NCBI GenBank assembly: GCA_013154225.1
Contig: JAADCW010000032.1
Span: 1 to 8,927 of the forward strand
Source of the DNA: Chloroflexota bacterium
GTDB lineage: Bacteria; Chloroflexota; Anaerolineae; Anaerolineales; DRMV01
DNA: 8,927 nt
Direction of reading: 5' to 3'
Below the pieces are notes generated by a model. That model was given only the letters and a program-made list of their open reading frames with translations, was not told the origin of the DNA and ran no database searches. The position numbers and the translations under genes were made by a program. This document shows, piece after piece, positions 1 through 6,553 of the stretch; the stretch's first letter is position 1, and each line of letters begins with the position of its first letter.

Positions 1-1314
1 GCACGCTTGGCCTTGCTCAAGGCTGTGGCCGCGGAAGCCGAAGCCCAAGGCCAGGCCCTTTACATTGTGGGCGGCTTTGTGCGCGATCTTTTGCTGGAGC
101 GCCCCAGTTTGGATTTCGACCTGGTGGTGGAAGGCAACGCAATCGCCCTGGCCCATGCCTTGCGTAAAAAGTACGGCGGTCGCGTCATCGCCCACCGCAA
201 ATTTGGCACGGCCAAGTGGCAGATCGCGGCCATTCGGGAGAAGTTGGCCCAGCGGCTGGCTTCATTTGTCCCCGCCGCGGGCAGGCTCAACCCCGACGAC
301 CTGCCCGAAAGCCTGGATTTGGTTACCGCACGCACCGAGTTTTACACCCGCCCCACTGCTTTGCCCACCGTAGCCCACGGCAGCATCAAACTGGACTTGC
401 ACCGGCGGGATTTCACCATCAACACCCTGGCCCTGCGGTTGGATGGCCGCCACTATGGGGAACTGCACGATTATTGGGGCGGCCTGGATGATTTACGGCA
501 CGGCGTGATTCGGGTGTTGCATTCCCTTTCGTTTGTGGATGACCCCACCCGCATGCTGAGGGCTGTGCGCTTTGAACAACGGTTTGGGTTCCAGATTGAA
601 CCGCGCACTTTGCAGTTGCTTCTGGAAGCGCGGGAATTGCTGGCCAAGGTTTCAGGCGATCGCATTCGTCATGAATTGGATGCTATGCTGGACGAACCGC
701 GGGCCGCGGCCATGCTGGCGCGGTTGGCCGAGTTGGGGCTGTTGGCGGTCATCCACCCTGCCCTGCACTGGGACGAGGCTGCGGAAGCCCGCCTGCGGCG
801 GTTGCAACAGGCCCCTTGGCCGCCCCCTGCACCGTGGGATGATTTGCCCCCCAGGGTGCGCAATGCGCCGCTCCGTCGCGTGTTGGCTTATGCCTTGTGG
901 TGGATGGATTTGTCGGAGAGCGAGGTTGAAGCCGTAGCCGGGCGGTTGGGCTTCCCAAAGGCGGTGACGGAAATCGTGCGCGGCGCGGCGGCTTTGTATG
1001 CCCGCCGTGCTGAGTTGGCGCAAGCCAGGCCCAGCGCGTTTACCTTCCAGGTTGAGGTTTATCCCCTGGCTTCGGTTTACGCGCTTGCCCTGGTTGCAGA
1101 AGAGGGGAATTTGCAGGACCGCTTGCAGCGCTATGCCGCCAAGTGGCGGCATGTGCGCCCGCACACCACTGGCCACGATTTGCGCGCCCTGGGCGTGCCG
1201 CCTGGGCCGCGCTATAAGCAGATCTTGCAAACCCTGCGCGCGGCCTGGTTAGATGGTGAAGTGGGTTCCCCAGAAGAAGAAAAGGCGCTTTTACAGCGCC
1301 TGGTTGAGGGTTAG
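1..1314 (+). CDS. CCA tRNA nucleotidyltransferase / poly(A) polymerase family protein (5' end outside window)
   Basis: Class II nucleotidyltransferase-fold enzyme that probably adds or repairs the 3' CCA of tRNA from CTP and ATP in the cytoplasm; some relatives act as poly(A) polymerases. Numbering from the TTG at 7, the motif GGFVRDLLL lies at residues 22-30, followed by DFD at 36-38, whose two aspartates are the expected metal ligands. DLVTARTEFY (about 104-113), RRDFTINTLA (133-142) and DDPTRMLRAVRF (178-189) are the other head/neck motifs, with a helical RNA-binding body after about 190. I see no HD phosphohydrolase motif. About 30 residues (72-101) separate the first motifs from DLVTAR, which looks long. 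The frame is open to base 1, so the true start may lie upstream; TTG at 7 is only the first start-like codon. A 6-bp hairpin (1283-1288/1296-1301) lies in the last codons. CCA-adding versus poly(A) activity cannot be decided from sequence alone. Confidence 0.88.
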   Translation, partial: ARLALLKAVAAEAEAQGQALYIVGGFVRDLLLERPSLDFDLVVEGNAIALAHALRKKYGGRVIAHRKFGTAKWQIAAIREKLAQRLASFVPAAGRLNPDDLPESLDLVTARTEFYTRPTALPTVAHGSIKLDLHRRDFTINTLALRLDGRHYGELHDYWGGLDDLRHGVIRVLHSLSFVDDPTRMLRAVRFEQRFGFQIEPRTLQLLLEARELLAKVSGDRIRHELDAMLDEPRAAAMLARLAELGLLAVIHPALHWDEAAEARLRRLQQAPWPPPAPWDDLPPRVRNAPLRRVLAYALWWMDLSESEVEAVAGRLGFPKAVTEIVRGAAALYARRAELAQARPSAFTFQVEVYPLASVYALALVAEEGNLQDRLQRYAAKWRHVRPHTTGHDLRALGVPPGPRYKQILQTLRAAWLDGEVGSPEEEKALLQRLVEG

Positions 1315-1315
1315 G

Positions 1316-1345
1316 GTCTGCCGAAAAAACGGATAGACGTTTCTT
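1316..1345 (+). terminator. Possible weak terminator in the convergent gap
   Basis: Just after the TAG at 1312-1314, GTCT (1316-1319) pairs with AGAC (1335-1338) and CCG (1321-1323) with CGG (1330-1332), around an A6 loop and a small internal loop. The interrupted T run TTTCTT follows at 1340-1345. It could end the nucleotidyltransferase transcript before it runs antisense into the membrane-protein gene. The stem is short and imperfect, and no T run follows on the minus strand, so a bidirectional role is not supported. Confidence 0.3.
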
Positions 1346-2237
1346 AGTCGGCTTGCGGCTGTGAGGCCGCGACGGCATCGGTGAGGTAGGTGTCGCGGGG
1401 GTGCCCGAAAAGGCCGATGACAAAGTGATACAGCGCAAAGAGTTCCAAGGCAAAAGGAAGATAGCCCCCATAGCCCAACAGCGGCATTTCAAAAATGTGC
1501 CAGAAACCAACGAAAGGCACGGTGTAAACCCATTTGGGGTAGGAAAAGTAATTCCACATTTCCCAGAAAAAGGCGGTAATGAGCACGCCCACCCAGAGGG
1601 TGTATATCGGTTGCCAATCGCCGTTGCGCGTCCATTCCAGTAAGGTGCGTCGGCCAAGCCACGCGTTGAGGGGTTCCAGCAGAAAATAGAGGGAAAGCCA
1701 AAGGAAGGGGAACCCATAGCGAGGGAAGGCCAGCATGAACGCCAGCATGAGCCAACCAGCCAGGAAAGCTGTGATGAGCGTCTTGCGGGTGGGGCGCACA
1801 ACCGGGCCGCGCAAGGGGCGGTTGAAAGGCGCGAACGTGCGCACCAGTTGGGCTGTGCCAAACACCGCAGGCATGACGGTAGAGAAACTCAGCGTGGCCA
1901 ACACGCCGTAAGTCAGGTTGGAAAAATGTTCGCGCCCCAAATAATGCCAGTTTTGCGTGCGAAGGTTGAGGGCTTCAAACAGCCACCACGCGGGCGCGGA
2001 GATTACGAACAGCATCGCGTAGCGCTTGGGGGAGCGGCTGAGCAGAGAATGCCCACAGCGGCGGTAGGTGAGCGCGTCCACGGTGAGCGCGTAGCCCAGC
2101 CAGAGGGGGAAGAAGGCAATGTGGGTTCTCAACCCAGGCCAAAACCAGTTGATCGGCCAGGCTATGGCGATGAGCGCCAGCCCTGCCCAGCCCCAGCGAG
2201 GCCAGCGTGCAGGTGTGCAAGTCGTTTGGGTGGTCAT
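1344..2237 (-). CDS. Polytopic membrane protein of unknown function, 297 aa
   Basis: Not recognised as a characterised family; I recall similar unnamed membrane proteins in Chloroflexota and other bacteria, but no function. The protein is rich in Trp, Phe, Tyr and Leu, with about eight hydrophobic segments at roughly residues 15-33, 40-56, 73-90, 107-130, 153-170, 175-190, 209-230 and 237-278. Polar residues sit in or beside membrane segments: E88 in WWLFEALN, E226 and N229 in FFWEMWNY, H247 and E250 in FWHIFEMP, E265 and H271 near the end. The block PKWVYTVPFVGFWHIFEMP (234-252) looks like a conserved core, and such buried charged residues suggest an active site or ligand site rather than a simple anchor. 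The ATG at 2237 is chosen because MTTQTT leads directly into the first segment; upstream in-frame codons would add 73 low-complexity residues through the promoter region. No Shine-Dalgarno precedes this ATG. It faces away from rpoB and converges on the upstream gene. Confidence 0.8.
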   Translation of the reverse strand: MTTQTTCTPARWPRWGWAGLALIAIAWPINWFWPGLRTHIAFFPLWLGYALTVDALTYRRCGHSLLSRSPKRYAMLFVISAPAWWLFEALNLRTQNWHYLGREHFSNLTYGVLATLSFSTVMPAVFGTAQLVRTFAPFNRPLRGPVVRPTRKTLITAFLAGWLMLAFMLAFPRYGFPFLWLSLYFLLEPLNAWLGRRTLLEWTRNGDWQPIYTLWVGVLITAFFWEMWNYFSYPKWVYTVPFVGFWHIFEMPLLGYGGYLPFALELFALYHFVIGLFGHPRDTYLTDAVAASQPQAD

Positions 2238-2243
2238 GTTTGG

Positions 2244-2252
2244 ATTGTACCA
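2244..2252 (-). promoter_or_regulatory. Extended -10 promoter of the membrane-protein gene (leaderless)
   Basis: On the minus strand the sequence reads TGG-TACAAT, an extended -10 (TGn) element, ending six bases before the ATG at 2237. Transcription starting about seven bases after the -10 would begin at or next to the A of the ATG, giving a leaderless mRNA. This fits the absence of a Shine-Dalgarno. No good -35 hexamer is seen at 17 bp (minus-strand CACGCG, 2267-2272); the TG element could compensate. A 5-bp inverted repeat (2265-2269/2274-2278) covers the -35 position and might be an operator, but it is short. Confidence 0.55.
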
Positions 2253-2315
2253 TCCTCTTGCCCGGCCGCGTGTGCGGCTGGGGAGATGGATTTGAGGCAA
2301 ACGCGTGCCTTTACC

Positions 2316-2344
2316 TTGTGCCCCACAGCCCTTTCGCTTATAAT
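2316..2344 (+). promoter_or_regulatory. Promoter of rpoB
   Basis: A perfect TATAAT -10 hexamer at 2339-2344 is preceded by TTGTGC at 2316-2321 with a 17-bp spacer. The -35 matches the sigma-70 consensus only in its TTG. Transcription would start near 2351 and leave an untranslated leader of about 85 bases before the ATG at 2437. The promoter is divergent from that of the membrane-protein gene, with the two -10 elements about 90 bp apart. Confidence 0.7.
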
Positions 2345-2355
2345 ATGCTTTCGCT

Positions 2356-2391
2356 TTGTGTCTTAATTCAGGCCCGGAAAATCCGGCACAA
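2356..2391 (+). other. rpoB: Possible hairpin in the rpoB leader
   Basis: TTGTG at 2356-2360 can pair with CACAA at 2387-2391, stacked directly on CCGGA (2374-2378)/TCCGG (2382-2386) with an AAA loop. The 13 bases 2361-2373 are left unpaired on the 5' side. It starts about five bases after the predicted transcription start. It may stabilise the 5' end or serve control of rpoB, but chance pairing is possible. Confidence 0.3.
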
Positions 2392-2422
2392 GGGGAAAAC
2401 GACGCGACGATTTTTATCTTGC

Positions 2423-2428
2423 AGGAGA
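2423..2428 (+). promoter_or_regulatory. rpoB: Ribosome binding site deciding the rpoB start
   Basis: AGGAGA lies before two in-frame ATG codons at 2431 and 2437. From its GGAG core the gap is 3 bases to the first and 9 to the second, so 2437 is the better start, giving an N-terminus of MAVLPTKSYARIDV. Use of 2431 would add only Met-Arg. Confidence 0.7.
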
Positions 2429-2436
2429 GTATGCGC

Positions 2437-5400
2437 ATGGCGGTACTGCCCACCAAGTCCTATGCCCGAATTGATGTCAAGTTGCCCTTGCCCAATCTTA
2501 TCGAGATCCAACTGAACTCTTTTGAGCGGTTGGTGACCGAACGATTGGCCGACCTGTTCGATGAAATTACCCCCATTGAATCCTACAATAAAGGAATGCG
2601 GCTCTACTTCCCCAGCCGCACGCCCGAAGCCAAGCAGTGGGGCTTGCGCTATTGGTTTGGCGAGCCCAAGCATACGGTCGAGGAATGCGTCGAACGCGAC
2701 CTGACCTACGCGCGGCCGCTGTGGGTTTCGGTGTTGCTCGCTGGGCCTGAGGTGCCGGAACCGGTCAAGCAGGACATTTTCCTGGGGGATTTCCCCTGGA
2801 TGACTTCCAAAGGCACTTTCATTATTAATGGCACCGAGCGCGTGGTGGTTTCTCAGCTCATCCGCTCGCCGGGTGTGTATTTCGAGGCGCCCATTGACCG
2901 CGCCACGGGGCGGCCTTTGGCTAAGTCCAAACTCATCCCCGATCGGGGCGTGTGGATGGAGTTTGAAACCCGCAAGAGTGATTACCTCATCCTCAAGTTC
3001 AACCGCCGCCGCACCGTGCCTGTGACCATTTTGCTGCGTGCTTTGGCCGCAGTGGACGATGGTTTGGAAGACTCGCCCGTCAAAGAAGGGACGGACGAGG
3101 AAATCCTTTCCCTGTTCTCCGACGTGGATACCAACCCCGACCGGATGTTCATTGCCTCGACCCTGCGGCAGGAACCGGAGTGGGATACGTCGGGCACAAT
3201 GCCCATTGCCGAGCAGGCGCTGATTGAGTTCTTCAAGCGCGTGCGCCCTGGTGACCCCGCAACCCTGGAAAACGCCCGCGAGTTCCTGGAAACGCAACTC
3301 TTCAACCAGCGCTACTACGACCTGGCGCGGGTCGGGCGTTATAAGATGAACCAGAAACTGGACCTGCACGAAATCGTCCCCTTGAGCCACCGCTCGCTGA
3401 CCAAGTGGGACATCGTGCGCCTCATCCGGCGGATGATTGCCATCAACAACGGCGAAGATCAGCCCGACGACATGGACCACCTGGGCAACCGCCGGGTGAA
3501 AACCGTGGGCGAGTTGGTACAAAACAAACTCCGCATTGGCCTGCGCCGCATGGAGCGGGTGATCAAAGAGCGGATGTCTATCCGCGATCAGGAGCAGGTG
3601 ACCCCTGCCAGCCTGATCAACATCCGCCCAGTGGTGGCTGCTTTGCGGGAATTCTTCGGCTCCAGCCAGCTTTCCCAATTCATGGACCAGACCAACCCGC
3701 TGGCAGAATTGCGCCACAAGCGCACCCTCTCGGCTTTGGGGCCTGGTGGTTTGCGCCGTGAGCGCGCGGGCTTCGACGTCCGTGACGTCCACCACTCCCA
3801 CTATGGTCGCATCTGCCCCATTGAGACCCCTGAAGGTCCCAACATCGGCCTGATTGGCCGCTTGGCCACGTATGCGCGGGTCAATGAGTTTGGTTTCATT
3901 GAATCGCCTTACCGCCGGGTGTACAACCGTCTGCCCGCGAACAGCCCCTACATGGTCAACCGCAAACTGCGGGAAGACGTCAAAGACCCCGACACCGGCG
4001 AAGTGCTCTTTGAGGCCGGCACTCGCCTGAACAAGACCCAGGCGCGGGAACTGGCCGAGCGTTTGGGCGAAACCGAAATCGCGGTAGAGCCCTTCGTTTC
4101 CGACGATGTGGACTACCTGACCGCGGATGTGGACGACAACCACTACATCGCCCAGGCCAACGCGCCCCTCAACGAATACAACGAATTTACCGCCGACGAC
4201 ATTGTCTGCCGCTACCATTCGGGCTTCCAGTTCACCAGCCCTGACAACATCACCTACATGGACGTTGCCCCCCAGCAGCTGGTGGGTATGAGCGCGGCCA
4301 TGATTCCCTTCCTGGAACACGACGACGCCAGCCGCGCGTTGATGGGCTCCAACATGCAGGCGCAAGCCGTGCCCCTGATGCGGCCTGAGGTGCCCCTGGT
4401 TTCCACGGGTATGGAAGCCCACGCCGCGAAGGATTCCGGTCAGTTGGTGATTGCGGAAGAAGACGGCGAAGTTATCGCAGTGACCGGGGAATATGTCACC
4501 GTGCAGAGCGACGACGGCTCGGTGCACGAATACCCCCTGCGCCGCTATCAGCGCTCCAACCAAAGCACGTGCATTGACCAGCGCCCCGCGGTGGTCAAGG
4601 GCCAGCGTGTGCAAAAGGGCGACGTTTTGGCCGACTCCTCGGCAACCCAAGATGGCGTTTTGGCCTTGGGCCAAAACGTGGTGGTGGCCTTCCTCTCTTG
4701 GGAAGGTGGCAACTTCGAGGACGCGGTGCTGATTTCCGAGCGTCTGGTGCAGGACGACTACTTCTCGTCGGTGCACATTGAAAAGTACGAAACCGAAGCC
4801 CGTGACACCCGCCTGGGGCCGGAAGAAATCACCCGCGACATCCCCAACGTGGGTGAGGATGCCATTCGGGATCTGGATGAAGACGGCATCATTCGTATTG
4901 GCGCCCAGGTTGGCCCTGGCGACATCCTGGTGGGCAAAGTCACGCCCAAGGGCGAAAAGGAACTCACCCCCGAAGAGCGCCTGCTGCGTGCCATCTTCGG
5001 CGAAAAAGCCCGCGACGTCAAAGACACTTCCCTGCGCATGCCCCACGGCGAGCGCGGCACAGTGATCGACGTCAAAGTCTTCACTCGCGAAGACCATCAT
5101 GACCTGCCCGCGGGCGTGGAAAAGATGGTGCGGGTTTCCGTGGCCCAGCGCCGCAAGATCACCGCGGGCGACAAAATCGCAGGCCGCCACGGTAACAAGG
5201 GTGTGATTTCCAAGGTCGTGCCCGTGGAAGACATGCCCTTCCTGGAGGATGGCACGCCGGTGGATATCATCCTCAACCCCCTGGGTGTGCCCGGCCGTAT
5301 GAACATCGGCCAGGTGCTGGAAGTGCACCTGGGTTGGGCGGCCAAGCAGTTGGGCTTCCGCGCGGTGGTGCCTGTGTTCGACAGCGCCACCGAGGCTGAG

Positions 5401-6342
5401 GTGGAAGCCGAACTGGTGCGCGCGTGGATGATTGATTACGCCTGGAAGCAGATTGGTGAGCGCGCCTGGCAGTGGGTGAAGGAAGAGGGCTACGATCCTG
5501 AAACCCTGCGCAGCGACGCGGAAGTGCGCGCCCTCTATCTGGAATCGTGGCTGGGCGAGAAAGGCTACGATGTTTACCGCCTGGCCGACGACGAGGTCTA
5601 TGCCCGCCGCTCGGTGTTGCGAGAGTGGCTGCGGGAAAAGGGCTACGACCCGGATAAAATCTTGGCCTTTGAAGATATGCACATCCCGGTGCGAGCGCGC
5701 GAAGCCCAGGATGAGCGCGCGGTGCTGGCTGGCCTACGGCTCTGGATGGAGAGCCTGGGCTACGACGTGGCAGACCTGAGCGATGAGGAAGTGCGCAACA
5801 AAGCCGCGGAGGTTTCCCTGGAAACCGGCCAACCCGTGCCCACGCTGGGCAAGCAGATCGTGCGCGATGGCCTGACCGGCGAACCGTACGATCGGCCTGT
5901 GACCGTGGGTGTGATGACCATCCTCAAACTGCACCACCTGGTGGAAGATAAAGTCCACGCCCGCTCCACAGGGCCTTACAGCCTGGTGACCCAACAGCCT
6001 TTGGGCGGTAAAGCCCAATTCGGTGGTCAGCGCTTCGGCGAAATGGAAGTATGGGCTCTGGAAGCCTACGGCGCGGCTTATACCCTGCAGGAAATGCTTA
6101 CTGTGAAATCCGACGATGTCCAGGGTCGTGTCAAGACCTATGAGGCCATCGTCAAGGGTGAGCCCATCGAAGAGCCTGGTCTGCCGGCTTCCTTTAAGGT
6201 GTTGGTCAAAGAACTCCAGAGCCTGGGCCTGGCTGTTGAGGCCATCACGCCCGAGGGTGTGGAGACCTTTGGCAAAGAATCCAGCAAGCCCAAAGTGCCC
6301 AAGGTTAAAGTGGGCTTGCTGGGGCTGGGCGAAGATTTATAG
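2437..6342 (+). CDS. rpoB: DNA-directed RNA polymerase subunit beta, with two lineage-type insertions
   Basis: Beta subunit of RNA polymerase, which with beta' forms the catalytic core and carries the rifampicin pocket. Numbered from the ATG at 2437 (1301 residues): the rifampicin region GSSQLSQFMDQTNPL lies near 409-423, the conserved IETPEGPNIGL follows, NFED is at 759-762 (E. coli E813/D814 region), GDKIAGRHGNKG at 911-922 (K913 and K921 match catalytic-centre lysines), DKVHARSTG at 1171-1179 (H1174 matches E. coli H1237), and QQPLGGKAQFGGQRFGEMEVWALEAYGAA follows as the hallmark C-terminal block. The large E. coli insertions after lobe 1 and inside the flap are absent. Two others are present: about 496-556, and about 997-1135 with four repeats. 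Without them the length is near that of other compact bacterial beta subunits. Threonine 430 replaces the usual pocket arginine. The gene has its own promoter and is followed by rpsL, not rpoC. The long minus-strand reading frame across it is a codon-bias shadow. Confidence 0.98.
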   Translation: MAVLPTKSYARIDVKLPLPNLIEIQLNSFERLVTERLADLFDEITPIESYNKGMRLYFPSRTPEAKQWGLRYWFGEPKHTVEECVERDLTYARPLWVSVLLAGPEVPEPVKQDIFLGDFPWMTSKGTFIINGTERVVVSQLIRSPGVYFEAPIDRATGRPLAKSKLIPDRGVWMEFETRKSDYLILKFNRRRTVPVTILLRALAAVDDGLEDSPVKEGTDEEILSLFSDVDTNPDRMFIASTLRQEPEWDTSGTMPIAEQALIEFFKRVRPGDPATLENAREFLETQLFNQRYYDLARVGRYKMNQKLDLHEIVPLSHRSLTKWDIVRLIRRMIAINNGEDQPDDMDHLGNRRVKTVGELVQNKLRIGLRRMERVIKERMSIRDQEQVTPASLINIRPVVAALREFFGSSQLSQFMDQTNPLAELRHKRTLSALGPGGLRRERAGFDVRDVHHSHYGRICPIETPEGPNIGLIGRLATYARVNEFGFIESPYRRVYNRLPANSPYMVNRKLREDVKDPDTGEVLFEAGTRLNKTQARELAERLGETEIAVEPFVSDDVDYLTADVDDNHYIAQANAPLNEYNEFTADDIVCRYHSGFQFTSPDNITYMDVAPQQLVGMSAAMIPFLEHDDASRALMGSNMQAQAVPLMRPEVPLVSTGMEAHAAKDSGQLVIAEEDGEVIAVTGEYVTVQSDDGSVHEYPLRRYQRSNQSTCIDQRPAVVKGQRVQKGDVLADSSATQDGVLALGQNVVVAFLSWEGGNFEDAVLISERLVQDDYFSSVHIEKYETEARDTRLGPEEITRDIPNVGEDAIRDLDEDGIIRIGAQVGPGDILVGKVTPKGEKELTPEERLLRAIFGEKARDVKDTSLRMPHGERGTVIDVKVFTREDHHDLPAGVEKMVRVSVAQRRKITAGDKIAGRHGNKGVISKVVPVEDMPFLEDGTPVDIILNPLGVPGRMNIGQVLEVHLGWAAKQLGFRAVVPVFDSATEAEVEAELVRAWMIDYAWKQIGERAWQWVKEEGYDPETLRSDAEVRALYLESWLGEKGYDVYRLADDEVYARRSVLREWLREKGYDPDKILAFEDMHIPVRAREAQDERAVLAGLRLWMESLGYDVADLSDEEVRNKAAEVSLETGQPVPTLGKQIVRDGLTGEPYDRPVTVGVMTILKLHHLVEDKVHARSTGPYSLVTQQPLGGKAQFGGQRFGEMEVWALEAYGAAYTLQEMLTVKSDDVQGRVKTYEAIVKGEPIEEPGLPASFKVLVKELQSLGLAVEAITPEGVETFGKESSKPKVPKVKVGLLGLGEDL
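3922..4104 (+). other. rpoB: RpoB insertion with an RpoC-like motif (about residues 496-556)
   Basis: Between ESPYRRV (489-495) and DVDYLTADVDDNHYIAQAN, where Thermus and Mycobacterium have roughly ten residues by memory, this protein has about 60. The core EDVKDPDTGEVLFEAGT (513-529) is like the EDVVDPxTGEV-x3-GT motif I associate with the RpoC beta' subunit and with the beta-beta' module (BBM) insertions described in bacterial RNA polymerases. Reading frame, composition and codon use are continuous with rpoB, so this is a domain insertion, not an assembly error. Confidence 0.6.
5455..5793 (+). repeat. rpoB: Four-copy W-x4-GYD repeat coded inside rpoB
   Basis: Within the RpoB insertion at residues 997-1135, four units share an invariant Trp five residues before an invariant GYD: WVKEEGYDPETL (W1013), WLGEKGYDVYRL (W1038), WLREKGYDPDKI (W1064) and WMESLGYDVADL (W1103). 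Units 1, 2 and 4 end in DAEV, DDEV or DEEV. The GYD spacings are 25, 26 and 39 residues; the last gap holds an extra stretch (HIPVRAREAQDER). In DNA, GGCTACGA recurs at 5488, 5563, 5641 and 5758, but the rest has diverged, so the duplications are old. The units look like short amphipathic helices. No function is known to me. Confidence 0.8.
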
Positions 6343-6375
6343 CGCGTGGCAGGGCACGGATTCCCTTTGCGCGTT
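6341..6375 (+). terminator. Possible terminator or attenuator hairpin overlapping the rpoB stop
   Basis: AGCGCGTGG (6341-6349) can pair with TTGCGCGTT (6367-6375), using several G-U pairs, then AGGG (6351-6354) with CCCT (6363-6366) after one bulged C, around an 8-base loop. The helix begins at the last two bases of the rpoB stop codon. Only a broken T-rich stretch (6386-6391) lies downstream, so classical intrinsic termination is doubtful; it may instead protect the rpoB 3' end or slow read-through into the str operon. Confidence 0.3.
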
Positions 6376-6389
6376 CGCGACCTGATTTC

Positions 6390-6418
6390 TTGACGCGCGT
6401 TTTGGCGCATGGTACAAT
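6390..6418 (+). promoter_or_regulatory. Promoter of the str operon (rpsL-rpsG-fusA)
   Basis: TTGACG at 6390-6395 and TACAAT at 6413-6418 are separated by exactly 17 bp, and TGG directly before the -10 makes it an extended -10 element. Each hexamer differs from the sigma-70 consensus at one base. Transcription would start near 6425-6427. This is the best promoter in the window, fitting a highly expressed ribosomal operon. Confidence 0.8.
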
Positions 6419-6428
6419 CCTGCCCTGC

Positions 6429-6514
6429 TGCGTAAGGTTCCTGTTCGTTTCTTCGTTCCGGCAACGCCGGAAATTCGTGGAGGCCATCGCACGATGATGG
6501 CCTTCGTTTACGCA
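6429..6514 (+). promoter_or_regulatory. Structured 5' leader of the rpsL operon, candidate cis-regulatory RNA
   Basis: Three perfect inverted repeats nest as a three-way junction. P1: TGCGTAA (6429-6435) with TTACGCA (6508-6514), 7 bp. P2: TTCCGGC (6456-6462) with GCCGGAA (6466-6472), 7 bp, AAC loop. P3: AGGCCATC (6481-6488) with GATGGCCT (6496-6503), 8 bp, loop GCACGAT, extendable by G-C and G-U pairs. P1 begins only a few bases after the predicted transcript start, and the structure ends 34 bases before the rpsL Shine-Dalgarno. GTTCCG (6455-6460) could instead pair with CGGAAC (6532-6537), giving a possible alternative fold. Ribosomal operons are often controlled by a protein product binding a leader; which ligand, if any, is unknown. 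Confidence 0.5.
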
Positions 6515-6547
6515 AGTGCAACGCAACGATTCGGAACATAGTTTTTC

Positions 6548-6553
6548 GGGAGG
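6548..6553 (+). promoter_or_regulatory. rpsL: Ribosome binding site of rpsL
   Basis: GGGAGG lies five bases before the GTG at 6559. It fixes this non-ATG start, which gives the expected S12 N-terminus MPTINQLVRKG. Confidence 0.8.

Noticed and set aside
1848..2366. Plus-strand reading frame of 172 codons opposite the membrane-protein gene
   Set aside because: It has no ribosome binding site, an arginine- and proline-rich anti-sense composition, and overlaps both promoters of the divergent region.
2356..2436. RpoB start at the upstream TTG (27 extra residues)
   Set aside because: That codon lies only about five bases after the predicted transcript start, has no Shine-Dalgarno, and the added residues do not resemble the beta N-terminus. 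AGGAGA favours 2437.
2238..2456. N-terminal extension of the minus-strand membrane protein to 370 residues
   Set aside because: It would read through both promoters and into rpoB. The extra 73 residues are basic and unlike a membrane-protein start.
2368..5682. Open reading frame of about 1104 codons on the minus strand opposite rpoB
   Set aside because: It lies fully within rpoB, is rich in His, Val and Gly as expected from the reverse complement of GC-rich codons, and shows no family motif or start signal. It is a shadow of codon bias.
6481..6510. P3 hairpin as an intrinsic terminator of rpoB
   Set aside because: It lies downstream of the str promoter and is followed by TCGTTTACG rather than a real T run. 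A place within the rpsL leader fold explains it better.
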